Source: a virus. From it: a DNA stretch of 21,222 nt. Positions within the stretch are counted from its first letter, which is position 1; each line of letters starts with the position of its first letter. Positions 6,755 to 16,153 of the stretch are shown here, piece after piece. The stretch covers positions 1 to 21,222 of IMG/VR virus record IMGVR_UViG_3300007513_001128; one strand, written 5' to 3'. Below the pieces are notes generated by a model. The model did not search any database and was not told where the DNA came from. It was given only the letters and a program-made list of their open reading frames with translations. Made by a program: the position numbers and the translations under genes.

Positions 6755-7417
6755 ATGGCATATTATTTAGGAAGAGATGTAAAAGTTATGATTACTACAG
6801 AGAGCACTATACGTGGTGTAAAACTTGGTAGTAGCAACACACTAGAAATGACAGCTGATTTAGCAGCAGCTAATTTTGCAAATGAGATGACAACAGACGG
6901 TGCAGGAACAACTTACGCATTAACAGATTTAACTGGTGTTGATTTAAGTATTGGTACAGTCGATGAAGACATTACCTATGTTGGACAACGTTCGGTATTA
7001 AAAGCAGAAGTTAAGAAAGAAACAACTGTTTCACTTACAAGAAAAAAGAGTGACATGGTGTGGGATATTGTATTCAATGGTAACGTAGAAGACGGAAATG
7101 AGTTCGTTGACGGAACACACAGCCATGGCGCAAGATGGGGTCTATCAGATGATTCAACTGGTGCAGTTAAAATTTCAAACGGATTATTAGCACCTAAAGA
7201 CCACACTAACGGAACTAAATGTACATTTGGTTACAGAGTGTATGTACAATTAGCTACAGGGGAAACTGTAAGTCTTCCAAATTGTCAAATAACAGGACAC
7301 ACAGTTACGCTTAATGCAGACGGAACAACCGAGGAAACAATGGAATTTATATCTCACGTTACTCCTCTAATAAACACCGCTATAGATGTAACAGCAACTG
7401 ATTTTAGTTCAGTATAA
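6755..7417 (+). CDS. Major tail (tube) protein, copy 2
   Basis: This 220-aa paralog of the preceding protein is aligned along nearly its whole length. It differs by about 15 extra residues between the FN and GARWG motifs (NVEDGNEFVDGTHSH) and by a segment after GARWG. Even the start region is duplicated: GGAGATAAAA precedes both ATGs, and both reading frames start MAYYLGRDV. Third-base differences across the conserved core (6369-6455 against 6964-7051) show the duplication is not very recent. The two proteins may co-assemble into one tube, or one may form a special ring at the neck or tip. It reads through from the upstream promoter, with no terminator seen in the 11-base gap. Confidence 0.7.
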   Translation: MAYYLGRDVKVMITTESTIRGVKLGSSNTLEMTADLAAANFANEMTTDGAGTTYALTDLTGVDLSIGTVDEDITYVGQRSVLKAEVKKETTVSLTRKKSDMVWDIVFNGNVEDGNEFVDGTHSHGARWGLSDDSTGAVKISNGLLAPKDHTNGTKCTFGYRVYVQLATGETVSLPNCQITGHTVTLNADGTTEETMEFISHVTPLINTAIDVTATDFSSV

Positions 7418-7419
7418 AT

Positions 7420-7596
7420 ATGGCTAAGAAAGACAAAAAGGTTATGAAAGTAGAAATAGAGGAAGAGGTTCTTGAAGAAGAGCCTGTTCCTGAACCTACT
7501 CCAGTAGCCCCGCAATTAGATTATAAGGTGGTTATGACACCAAGAGGAGCTATGAAAAGATACTCTGACGGTACTATGACCCCTCATACAGAATAA
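7420..7596 (+). CDS. Small Pro/Glu-rich protein (58 aa)
   Basis: A 58-codon frame starts with ATG 2 bases after the tail gene stop and ends in TAA at 7594-7596. It reads MAKKDKKVMK, then an acidic and Pro-rich stretch (EEEVLEEEPVPEPTPVAP, residues 15-31), then a compact basic end (YKVVMTPRGAMKRYSDGTMT). It fills almost the whole gap between the tail tube and chaperone genes and has codon use like its neighbours, so it is probably real. I do not recognise a family. A tail-assembly accessory or a tube-binding peptide would fit the position, but this is inference. No clear ribosome binding site precedes it, so expression may rely on coupling to the tube gene. Confidence 0.6.
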   Translation: MAKKDKKVMKVEIEEEVLEEEPVPEPTPVAPQLDYKVVMTPRGAMKRYSDGTMTPHTE

Positions 7597-7610
7597 AGGA
7601 GAAGAAAAAA

Positions 7611-7973
7611 ATGGATGAAACGCAAACCGAGTTTTGGACGTTAGAAGAACTAACAGCCCTTACAGATACGGTACAAAGTAAAGAAATAGACTATCAAGGA
7701 AAAAAGATAAAAGTTCAATGGATGGAACTTTCAGAACTTGAAGAACCAAAGAAAATCATACCAGACGAAAATATGGATGAAGATTCAAAAAATGAGTTCT
7801 TTCAAAATTTGGCTAAGGAAAGAGTTACAAGAATGATAAACAAGGCTAATGAAAAAAATCCAGAAGGAACTTTTTTAACAGACGAAGTCTGGGATAAATT
7901 ACCAACAACTATAAAATGGACTATTTCAGGTTCGATATTACAAACAAACGCTGGTGATTCTGAAAATTTTTAG
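7611..7973 (+). CDS. Tail assembly chaperone, short form (gpG-like)
   Basis: The 120-aa product is acidic and soluble, starting MDETQTEFWTLEEL, with a likely small beta part (IDYQGKKIKVQWMELSELEE) and helices after it. The gene lies directly between the tail tube genes and the tape measure gene. In long-tailed phages that place holds the chaperone that binds the tape measure protein before tube assembly, as with lambda gpG. A GGAG site (7598-7601) lies 9 bases before the ATG. Its last codons, GAA AAT TTT TAG, form a slippery site, so a share of ribosomes should shift into the next frame instead of stopping. Assignment rests on position and this recoding signal more than on sequence motifs. 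Confidence 0.75.
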   Translation: MDETQTEFWTLEELTALTDTVQSKEIDYQGKKIKVQWMELSELEEPKKIIPDENMDEDSKNEFFQNLAKERVTRMINKANEKNPEGTFLTDEVWDKLPTTIKWTISGSILQTNAGDSENF

Positions 7974-8278
7974 AATGGATGGGTGAGTCCCCCATCCCAG
8001 TTTATGTTTATTTGCCCCTAATGAAAGATTTAGGAATGTCATGGAATGATATAAAGAGCACACCTAGAAAGGAGTTAGATGGACTTCTTTATGCACTATC
8101 TAACTATAATGTAATACATCGCTTTGATGGTTACGATGAAAGTGATATAAGTGAAATGGCTAAGAACAAACCTTCAGTCCGTAATCAATGGATGAAGACA
8201 ATGGAAACAAAGGAAAAATTTGAAAGAAGAGCAGGAAAAGAAAAGGAGAAAAAAACATTTAAAGGATTAATTAAATAA
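7611..8278 (+). CDS. Tail assembly chaperone, -1 frameshift fusion (gpGT-like)
   Basis: If ribosomes slip back one base after TTT (7968-7970), translation continues TTA GAA TGG ATG GGT, joining ...DSENF to LEWMGESPIP. The fused product would be 222 aa: 120 from the first frame, three linking residues (LEW) and all 99 of the second frame. In lambda and many long-tailed phages the minor fusion form is needed with the major short form, and the extension contacts tail tube subunits. The reading frames here are related by exactly -1, and the join leaves a smooth helical sequence. The shift frequency cannot be judged from sequence. Confidence 0.75.
7964..7997 (+). promoter_or_regulatory. -1 programmed ribosomal frameshift signal
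   Basis: The heptamer A AAT TTT (7964-7970) has the X XXY YYZ form in the correct register, just before the TAG stop (7971-7973). After a 6-base spacer, GGATGGG (7977-7983) pairs fully with CCCATCC (7991-7997) around a 7-base loop, giving a GC-rich 7-bp stem at the usual distance for stimulating -1 slippage. All three elements and the frame relation agree. Confidence 0.8.
7979..8278 (+). CDS. Tail assembly chaperone extension frame (gpT-like)
   Basis: The 99 residues from ATG 7979 begin MGESPIPVYVYLPLMKDLGM and go on with SWNDIKSTPRKELDGLLYAL, typical helical chaperone-extension sequence, then end in a highly charged Lys/Glu tail (KFERRAGKEKEKKTF). No ribosome binding site precedes this ATG, which lies 5 bases past the previous stop and inside the base of the frameshift stem-loop. 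The frame is therefore more likely translated by the -1 shift than on its own. Its stop overlaps the tape measure start (TAATG, 8276-8280), coupling the chaperone to its client. Confidence 0.75.
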   Translation: MGESPIPVYVYLPLMKDLGMSWNDIKSTPRKELDGLLYALSNYNVIHRFDGYDESDISEMAKNKPSVRNQWMKTMETKEKFERRAGKEKEKKTFKGLIK

Positions 8279-11124
8279 TGCCATCAGTACCCGGTATCGC
8301 ATATAGCATTGAGTTCTTTGCAGGACGAAGGTCTAGAGACCAAGCTATCAGTACCGTTAAACAAACGGCAGAAACTGTTTTAGGTATAGCTAATAGAAAT
8401 GCTAAGAAGGCACGCGAAGTTAGACAAAAAGAACATGAAAAATCCTTACAAGATTTACGCCAATCATCTGAAGACGCTGAGAAGGAAAGAGTAGAAGGTG
8501 TAAAAAAAGCTTCTGAACAGGCTGCAAAAGCTTCAGCTAAAGCTGTAGAACCGTTATCTGATAAGGTACTCGAGAGGACATTAGATACCTCAGATATTGA
8601 AGCATATGGTAAAGCTGTAAAGAAACAAACAGATATAGCTACAAAAGCATATCAGAAATATGTTGATAGAGCTTCAAAATTAGATATTAAAGTTGGTAAA
8701 AGCGCTAAAACATGGGCTAAGCCCGGACAAGGTAGAAAAGGAGCTATTAAAGCCTTTGGTGAAGATGGCGAGGGTATGACCCGTAATAGGGAAAGAGCTA
8801 TTAATTTAACTAAGAAATTAATTCAAGAGATAAAGGAAGAGATAAAGGTAAAACAAAAGTTAGGGATAGAAGATGAAGACTTAAACTTAACGTTAGAAGA
8901 ATATGAAAGACAATTAAAAGACCAGATTAACTTACAGTCTGATATTATCGAAATGGAGAAAAAAGAAGCTAGTATTAAACGTAAAAATGCTCAAGCTGAA
9001 AAGGAACTTAATAGGAAGCAGGAGAAGGAAGATAAGGAGGAGGCTGAACGACAAAGAGAACTAAATAGGTTGATGAGGGAATATGCTCAACACGTAGAAG
9101 ACGCAGCGAATAGGATAAAAGGGACACTAAAGAACGCCTTTGTTGTAGGAACGGCCGCAGCAGCAGCATTCTTTTATAAATTAAACGGCGTTGTCCAAGA
9201 ATTCTCTGCTTTTGAAAATGAGATTATTAACGCTCAATCTATATGGCAAGTTTCAAATGAACAATTATTCGCATTAAGTGACCAAGTTATACAGTTTGGA
9301 TTACAATATGGTATATCCATGCAAGATGCAGCTCAAGGTCTTTATCAATATGCATCGGCAGGTGTTGACGCTAATGATGCTATGGAGATGTTAACACATA
9401 CTATGACTTTAGCTATGGCTGTTCAAGGAGACCACGCTACTTTAGCTAAACTAACCACACAGATTATTAAAGGTTATGGTATGGCGTTTACTGAAGCCCA
9501 GAATATCACTGATAAATTAGCACACGCTATTAATTTGTCTTTAATTGAATGGGATGACTTAGCAAGCTCTGTTAAGTTCGCTTTACCCTTCTTTACAGCT
9601 ACAAATCAAAGTTTAGACACCTTATTAGGTGCTTTATCTGTCTTGACAGATAGAGCTTTAGAAGCAGGTATTGCAGGTCGTGGTTTAAGACAGGGTCTAG
9701 CAGAGTTTGCTGAAGGTGCTATGGATAGTTCAGCCAGATTCAGAGAGATGGGTATAGAAATTCTCAATGCTGAAGGCCAAATGAGACCATTGACAGATAT
9801 AGCAATGCAATATAAGAATCATATGGATGAAACCGGAGACTCTATGGAAGTTATGGTTTCTTTGATGGAAGATTTAAACATACGTGGTGCTACCGCGTTT
9901 ATGCACTTGGTGGATGGTGCTGAAGAATTTCAACAAGCTACTTTGGATATAGCAGGTTCAAGTGGAGAAGCTATGGAAATGGCTGACATTATGAATCAGA
10001 GTTTAGAGAAAACTATGATTAGAGTAAAGACCGCTATGTTAGCTCCACTTTTTTTATCCGATGAGATGGTAGAAATAAATGGACATATGAATACTTTTAG
10101 TGCTCATTTACATAATATAGCAGAATTATTTTTAGATATATTTGTTACTCAATTAGAAGACGGAACTTATCAGTTGACAGCCGCTGGAAAAACTTTACAA
10201 GAAACTGTAATAGTAGCGTTGGAAGAATTTTATTTCTTATTAGTAGATGTAAAAGGTATATGGGAGGATTTATCAGCAGGAGGTGCTGATTTAGCTTCTA
10301 TATTAAAGGCATTTATGGCCCCCTTACGTCTTGTTACTAAATTAATAAATATTTTTGGCGACGGGTTTATAGAAGCAGTAATATTATGGAAGTTGATGAA
10401 TCAACTTATACCAATTAATTCTGCGGTAATGTTGGTTAATATTCAATTGCAGATGGCTAGTGTTCTACAGAGTAAGGACCTTCAGGAAAACACCCAACGA
10501 TTAGCTAAAACAATGCAAGGAATGACAACAGTATATTGGAAAGTGGCAGCAGCTCAGATGGGAGTTCAGGCTGGTTTGTTAGGTATGATGATTTTGTCTC
10601 AAAAGATGCCCGAACACGCAAGACTATGGGGTCAACTTGCAGGTATGATAATGGGTGCTGTTCTCGCTATGAACGCATGGAAGACTTTACAATCTATTGG
10701 TTGGCTTAATCCATGGGCAGCGGCAGGAATCATTATTGCGACCTCAGCAATACTAATGGGAGAATATAATAAATGGATGTCTGATTTAATGAAACCAGTA
10801 GAGATTGATAATTCTGAATTATACACAAATCTACCACTTGCAGAGGGTGGTGGAAGCACGGCTTCTACAGATTATGGAGTGAGAGCATTCGATACAGGTG
10901 GATTTATATATGCCGATACTGGTTTAGCAGCAGGTCCAAGTCACCGTATGGTAATGGTAGAACCCGGTGAAAGGGTACTATCCAGAGGTGAAACAAGTAT
11001 GGGTGGAGGCATAACTTTAAATATAGGCGATGTCTATGCTAATGATGGAACTGACTTTGCAGAGAAAGTAGCAGAGGCTTTACCATTAGCTTTAAGGAAT
11101 ATAGATGATGTGGGAGGAATATAA
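8278..11124 (+). CDS. Tail tape measure protein
   Basis: This 948-aa protein has a highly charged coiled-coil N-terminal third (about residues 25-285). A short hydrophobic stretch follows (about 286-300, FVVGTAAAAAFF). A TP901-1-type core lies at about 305-650, recognisable from FSAFENEIINAQ, ALSDQVIQFGLQYGISMQDA and LYQYASAGVDANDAMEML. Hydrophobic helices lie at about 785-801 and 811-828 (GQLAGMIMGAVLAM; AAAGIIIATSAILMG), and the C-terminus has the usual VEPGERVLSRGE followed by GGG and NIGDVYAND. The protein sets tail length and is ejected with DNA. At about 0.15 nm per residue its length predicts a tail near 140 nm. It is coupled to the chaperone frame by a TAATG overlap. Confidence 0.9.
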   Translation: MPSVPGIAYSIEFFAGRRSRDQAISTVKQTAETVLGIANRNAKKAREVRQKEHEKSLQDLRQSSEDAEKERVEGVKKASEQAAKASAKAVEPLSDKVLERTLDTSDIEAYGKAVKKQTDIATKAYQKYVDRASKLDIKVGKSAKTWAKPGQGRKGAIKAFGEDGEGMTRNRERAINLTKKLIQEIKEEIKVKQKLGIEDEDLNLTLEEYERQLKDQINLQSDIIEMEKKEASIKRKNAQAEKELNRKQEKEDKEEAERQRELNRLMREYAQHVEDAANRIKGTLKNAFVVGTAAAAAFFYKLNGVVQEFSAFENEIINAQSIWQVSNEQLFALSDQVIQFGLQYGISMQDAAQGLYQYASAGVDANDAMEMLTHTMTLAMAVQGDHATLAKLTTQIIKGYGMAFTEAQNITDKLAHAINLSLIEWDDLASSVKFALPFFTATNQSLDTLLGALSVLTDRALEAGIAGRGLRQGLAEFAEGAMDSSARFREMGIEILNAEGQMRPLTDIAMQYKNHMDETGDSMEVMVSLMEDLNIRGATAFMHLVDGAEEFQQATLDIAGSSGEAMEMADIMNQSLEKTMIRVKTAMLAPLFLSDEMVEINGHMNTFSAHLHNIAELFLDIFVTQLEDGTYQLTAAGKTLQETVIVALEEFYFLLVDVKGIWEDLSAGGADLASILKAFMAPLRLVTKLINIFGDGFIEAVILWKLMNQLIPINSAVMLVNIQLQMASVLQSKDLQENTQRLAKTMQGMTTVYWKVAAAQMGVQAGLLGMMILSQKMPEHARLWGQLAGMIMGAVLAMNAWKTLQSIGWLNPWAAAGIIIATSAILMGEYNKWMSDLMKPVEIDNSELYTNLPLAEGGGSTASTDYGVRAFDTGGFIYADTGLAAGPSHRMVMVEPGERVLSRGETSMGGGITLNIGDVYANDGTDFAEKVAEALPLALRNIDDVGGI

Positions 11125-11126
11125 AT

Positions 11127-14100
11127 ATGGGAAAATTTTACAGAAGAGCTGATATAACACATTCTACAGTTTTAAGCCAACATTACGGTGATTTATCTAA
11201 TAATCTTACATCGGCCGAAATAAGGTCAGGTGCTGGAAATAATGCAATGTTGATGTCTTTTGATTTAGATGACACCCCTCCTTATGGAGAAGCGAATATG
11301 ACAGGATTATCTCTTTATATGTATGCTTCTTCAGTAGCAGCTCATATTAATACTTCTGCACCTAAATTAAAATATTATAAGATGAATGTAGATGTAGGTA
11401 GTAATACATCATCTGTTACTTCTCAGGACCTTAATACTTATGTGATGTCTTCTCAACCCAAATTTGGGGTATTCAAAAAAGAGATATTTGATGGGTATGG
11501 AGGAACTGAAGACGACACAATAGACATAGATGTGATGTATATTGACGCTTATAATTATGATATAAAATATGAAGGACAGAAGGATATAGTATGGGTCTTG
11601 TTATCAGAGGTTGATGGAATATGGGAGGAAACGATAGCTGGTGGACCACCTTGGAATAACTATAATGCTTGGCAAATGGCTCGCACCAGCCCTGACGGTG
11701 TGAGATTTGTTCCATTCTTTAAAGAAGTAAACAGCTCAGGTTGGGAACACCCTGTTTATGGACCTGCTTCATATAACTATCGGTTTGCTGATGAAGCTAC
11801 GGCTGGTATGCACTTAACAGATTACACCGATATGGAAAGAATAGAACAACTTGGTTATACTCCGGGAACTGTTGTTTTTCCCGGCGGCGTATGGGCTCAT
11901 CATAATCTCGACCGGTACTGCGTTAATTACCATGAGATGATGGGAATACCGTCTAGGAAACCAAATAGGGGGGACCTCAAAGATGTTAAAATATTTACTG
12001 TAGATAATGTACCGATGGTAAACAAACAAAATTCAGTATTTTGGACGTTAGGGACAAGATATATAGGTTGGAATACTGGAGGTATAGATAATTTTGACCC
12101 AGATGATTTTTATACTAGCACAGAACAACAAGAATTTGGAGTGAAATATAAGATTTCGTCTGCGAATGTATTTATTCCTTCTAAAGAAGGGTTTGGATTG
12201 TTACAAAGTAATAATTGGAGTTCATCCGGCAAAGACGATGTTGCAGAAAAATCTAATACAGGTTGGACTTATAGTAATTTTAATACATATGCAGACTGGG
12301 ATATACAGAATACAATGGCTCAGACATATAATTATCCAGTTGCAAAATTAGATGCTGTGGGTGGTATAGATACAGATATAGTTCCATTAAAGACAGGGGT
12401 GGCTCAAGTTGTAGAGATTACTTGGGGAGCTAACGAACTTGGTGGCGCAAGTGGTGGTATAGCAGATGGAGATTATATAGTTCTTCATGATGGAGATAAT
12501 AGACCACATATATTTTGGTTTGATGTGGATGGTGGTGGTTCTGCTCCAGCTGCGGCAGATACAAAGATTTATTCGGGTTCAGTGAATGAGGTAGATATAA
12601 CTACAGGTGGAGGTGTTGCGGGAAACGCAGGAGCTTTAAGAACAGCTATTGCTGCAAAGAGTGAATTCGCTTGTGGCACTCTCACTGATGGTGTTTTCAC
12701 TGTTACAAATGATGATAATGGTTTTGCAGAAGACCCATGGGACGGTGGTATATTAGGAGCCGCTCCTACGACTTTATCTTTTTGGGTTAAAACAAGAGGT
12801 AGAGGAAACACTTATGAACATAATACAGGTTCTAAGATTACTTTGGATGTTAATTTTAAGAAATTAGGTGATTCAGTACAGCAATACTTAACTCTAAATG
12901 ATGGGGCACCTCTTGCCAATGGCCTATATACAAGTTTTAAAAGGTCATTTATATTATGGTTTGGTAATACAAAAATGAGTGGAACAGGATTAAATGGTAC
13001 TATTATAGACTACGGTACAACTGCTAGACCACCAATAATTAATACAATAAAGAATGATAAAGAAGAGGGAGAATCTGCTTTTGGTTGGATGTTTTATAGA
13101 GCTCCATACTTTACCGCAGACTCTGCTATTATGAAAGTTATCCCTATAATATATAACTCCGGAGATGTTCCAACGGCTGCTTCAAATACAGTAATATTTT
13201 GTGCTCCTGATAATGAAGCAAATCGCACGAACCAAAAAGGGTTATTTGTGTTAGACGAAGCTGTCGCTAACCATACTGACCAACAATTCCATGTGGATTA
13301 TGAAGCAGGTAATTTATTAGAAGTTCATTTCGACCCAGAAGAAGGAGGGGCAAAATTACTAATTACTAATCAAGACCATAATATTCTTGCAGTATCTCAT
13401 GCTCCTAATAATAAAAAAGTAAGTAATGGGTATGAGGATGCTCCTGCTTATATGACACTTTCCACTACTAATATAGGTAGAGTTAGGGCGGAAGATGCTA
13501 GTGGACCTAATTCAGCAGGAGAATATGAAAGTGATTTTGGAGAAGGTCACACTGCTACTCCGGGGGTTACTTTCTCTAAGTCACATGAGAGTAGTATGCT
13601 TATTGATAGTGTATTATGGTCTAATTATAATTATGATGTTCAGAGTGCTACTATGAATAATGATAATACTATAACAGAAGGAATAAAAATTGAAGGTGGT
13701 GCTAATTTAAGACGTCCTTATAGTTCTGGGGGTGTTGATACATTATCAGTTGGAGATGCATCAGTTGGTGCTCAAGCTCCTAGTTATATATCTTTTGGTT
13801 ATTCAGCAAAAAATAAAATATTAGATGGTAATACACATTATCAACTATGGAATGGTTTTGTTAATAGTGCAAGTCAGAGTGTAGGGATGATTCGAGATGA
13901 AAATATTAGAGTAGGTTTTATTGATGATGCGTCTAGACATGGTAGATATATAGGTAAGACATCTTTTAATGATGCTGCTACATACGAATATGGTTTAGGG
14001 GTTAATACTGACGATGAAGTAGTTTTTACAGGTAGTGGATATATAAGGAATTTTTGTATGAAGGGATTTGTGAATTATGATGTTGATGCAGCAGCAGTAG

Positions 14101-16145
14101 GCCCATCATCCGGAAATAGAGATATAGTAAAAAGAGAGAATCATTTAGTAGCCGGTAGAGTTATTAAGATAGATAATATAGGTCGAAATACTGTAGTATA
14201 TGCAAAAGGTTGTAGATGGGCTAATAAACTTCTAACTTATGACACAACGGCAGAATTAACACAGAATACTTCTCAAACTGATAATTACTATTCTTCAGGT
14301 CCGTGGGGTATTGATACTGGTATGCAGAAGGTAAGATTATATGAATATGGAAAACCTTATACAACCTCTTATTATAATGGTAATTTGACACCACACAAAG
14401 TTTCTTATGATTTAACTACAGACATTACAACTTTTACCTTTTATCATGACATTAAGAAAAACGATGCTGGAGCTGATTGGATTACGGCATATAATGTCCA
14501 TAATAAGAATATATGGATATCACCTGAGGCATTTTGGGTAATATGGCAAATTCTTCCATATAACCCTGCTGATGAAGCTATTTCACAAAGACTTTATAGT
14601 GCGGTTTGTCCTGTTTCTGGTGATTCAGGTATGGTAGGTATGTCTTGGAATGAATCCTCAGTTTCAAATGATTATACGGTTGGTACTTTATATTCTAATA
14701 GGTGGGCATTAGCTAAAACAGGTGGTGCTATTTATGAACAAAATACTGATTATGGTTACGGAGTTTATATAGAACCTACAGATACAGAACCGGGTATGCC
14801 AGATGGTGGGTATTGTGGTATAGAAATGATATCCGAAGGGGTATATAATCCTATTTTAATGGACGGTTTAGTTGATTCAGGGGATGTTCAACCAGATATG
14901 ACACTAGGTTTGTTAGGACAGGCACACGACCCTAACTTAATAAACAGAATAACTGTAGATTTAGCAGGAGGGACAAACGCACCATTTATACTTCAGACAT
15001 TTGAAGATGAAGTTCCAGAACCAATTATAGATTTCAAAGCCACTCCAAATGAAGACAATCCTTTCCTAGTAGATTTTACATGGACAGCGGATGCGGAAGA
15101 CTTGTGGTATGGTTTCCTTCAAATAGGAGATACCACACTCGACAACCAATACACTAATTCGTTGGTACACATACCATTAAACGAAGATGGCAGTAAAACA
15201 CCAGCGGCTTCAGCTATATCTTCTAATGCTGGTATAATACAATATCAATTATTTACATTATCCAACAGTGTAATTAAAGCGTATGATTATGCTAATAATA
15301 CTTCTTATAGTGCAAATGCTTTGGGTGCGAGTGTAACTAATGATATAGAAGGGTTATCAGGTTATGCTAAACGCTTCACCAACAGTACTACTGATATTAC
15401 TATGAATACTTCTTATATAGAATTTGACAATAGTGACATACAAACAGGTGGAGGTTATTCTAATTGGTCTATAGTGGTGCATATTATACCTGACGATAAA
15501 CCTGCTCTCGATGAATTTATAATTTCCAAAGAAGGAGAATATGATATATGGTTAGACACGTCTGGTCAGGTAAATGCTAGAGTTTTCTTGAGTGATGGAG
15601 TTGAAGCTGCACCAAATACAACTATACCTCCTGTTGAACTAAGAGGAACAGCAATTATACCTATGGATGCAACAACACCAACTTGTATTATACTTACAGT
15701 AGATGCAAATTTAAGGGCCAATAATGTTAAATTATTTATAAATGGAAAAATAGAAGACCAAAGCGGTCTTGCATTATCTTCAGGAACCTCTAATAATTGG
15801 CAGATAGATTCTGTGATAGCTAATACCACGGCTCATTTAAACATAGGTAGGAAAAATTATGCAACACTTAACCCTACATCAGCTAAAAACGCATATGATG
15901 GACTAATAGAGGAAATAGTAATATACGGAACAACTTTATATCCAATTTCACCAGCAAACAACACATTTACACTAAATCCCCTTCATAATGAGATGACTAC
16001 GGCAACATCAGGTTCATCAAAATCGTACGTTGCTAGGTTGTTTATGAAGGATTATCATAATATAAGAGGTAAAACTAGAGATACTGTATGTGCATCTGGA
16101 CAGATATCTTTCAGAAAAGCGGGGTTTTCACTTGATACAAGTTAG
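11127..16145 (+). CDS. Giant tail protein with LamG-like domain (tail-tip/host contact)
   Basis: This 1672-aa, beta-rich protein has few Cys and no signal peptide. The N-terminus (residues 1-80) has a pattern like DNRLRE/CBM-type carbohydrate-binding domains (AEIRSGAGNNAMLMSFDLDD, then GLSLYMYAS); this is tentative. A module at about 446-535 (DGDYIVLHDGDNRPHIFWFD onward) is shared with the next protein. A short Ig/FN3-like segment lies near 1300-1340 (ATPNEDNPFLVDFTWTA). A concanavalin/LamG-like domain lies at about 1345-1600, with LFINGK, LNIGRK and GLIEEIVIYGTTLYP. Such domains bind glycans, so it probably makes up part of the tail tip or side receptor-binding structure. GGGAGG (11112-11117) lies 9 bases before the ATG. 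Confidence 0.7.
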   Translation: MGKFYRRADITHSTVLSQHYGDLSNNLTSAEIRSGAGNNAMLMSFDLDDTPPYGEANMTGLSLYMYASSVAAHINTSAPKLKYYKMNVDVGSNTSSVTSQDLNTYVMSSQPKFGVFKKEIFDGYGGTEDDTIDIDVMYIDAYNYDIKYEGQKDIVWVLLSEVDGIWEETIAGGPPWNNYNAWQMARTSPDGVRFVPFFKEVNSSGWEHPVYGPASYNYRFADEATAGMHLTDYTDMERIEQLGYTPGTVVFPGGVWAHHNLDRYCVNYHEMMGIPSRKPNRGDLKDVKIFTVDNVPMVNKQNSVFWTLGTRYIGWNTGGIDNFDPDDFYTSTEQQEFGVKYKISSANVFIPSKEGFGLLQSNNWSSSGKDDVAEKSNTGWTYSNFNTYADWDIQNTMAQTYNYPVAKLDAVGGIDTDIVPLKTGVAQVVEITWGANELGGASGGIADGDYIVLHDGDNRPHIFWFDVDGGGSAPAAADTKIYSGSVNEVDITTGGGVAGNAGALRTAIAAKSEFACGTLTDGVFTVTNDDNGFAEDPWDGGILGAAPTTLSFWVKTRGRGNTYEHNTGSKITLDVNFKKLGDSVQQYLTLNDGAPLANGLYTSFKRSFILWFGNTKMSGTGLNGTIIDYGTTARPPIINTIKNDKEEGESAFGWMFYRAPYFTADSAIMKVIPIIYNSGDVPTAASNTVIFCAPDNEANRTNQKGLFVLDEAVANHTDQQFHVDYEAGNLLEVHFDPEEGGAKLLITNQDHNILAVSHAPNNKKVSNGYEDAPAYMTLSTTNIGRVRAEDASGPNSAGEYESDFGEGHTATPGVTFSKSHESSMLIDSVLWSNYNYDVQSATMNNDNTITEGIKIEGGANLRRPYSSGGVDTLSVGDASVGAQAPSYISFGYSAKNKILDGNTHYQLWNGFVNSASQSVGMIRDENIRVGFIDDASRHGRYIGKTSFNDAATYEYGLGVNTDDEVVFTGSGYIRNFCMKGFVNYDVDAAAVGPSSGNRDIVKRENHLVAGRVIKIDNIGRNTVVYAKGCRWANKLLTYDTTAELTQNTSQTDNYYSSGPWGIDTGMQKVRLYEYGKPYTTSYYNGNLTPHKVSYDLTTDITTFTFYHDIKKNDAGADWITAYNVHNKNIWISPEAFWVIWQILPYNPADEAISQRLYSAVCPVSGDSGMVGMSWNESSVSNDYTVGTLYSNRWALAKTGGAIYEQNTDYGYGVYIEPTDTEPGMPDGGYCGIEMISEGVYNPILMDGLVDSGDVQPDMTLGLLGQAHDPNLINRITVDLAGGTNAPFILQTFEDEVPEPIIDFKATPNEDNPFLVDFTWTADAEDLWYGFLQIGDTTLDNQYTNSLVHIPLNEDGSKTPAASAISSNAGIIQYQLFTLSNSVIKAYDYANNTSYSANALGASVTNDIEGLSGYAKRFTNSTTDITMNTSYIEFDNSDIQTGGGYSNWSIVVHIIPDDKPALDEFIISKEGEYDIWLDTSGQVNARVFLSDGVEAAPNTTIPPVELRGTAIIPMDATTPTCIILTVDANLRANNVKLFINGKIEDQSGLALSSGTSNNWQIDSVIANTTAHLNIGRKNYATLNPTSAKNAYDGLIEEIVIYGTTLYPISPANNTFTLNPLHNEMTTATSGSSKSYVARLFMKDYHNIRGKTRDTVCASGQISFRKAGFSLDTS

Positions 16146-16153
16146 GAGGAATA

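Noticed and set aside
12569-12811. Minus-strand open frame inside the 1672-aa gene
   Set aside because: It lies opposite a clearly coding module, has no ribosome binding site context, and its composition mirrors the plus-strand codons.
15566-15829. Minus-strand 87-aa frame
   Set aside because: It is opposite the LamG-like domain and is best explained as a shadow of that coding sequence.
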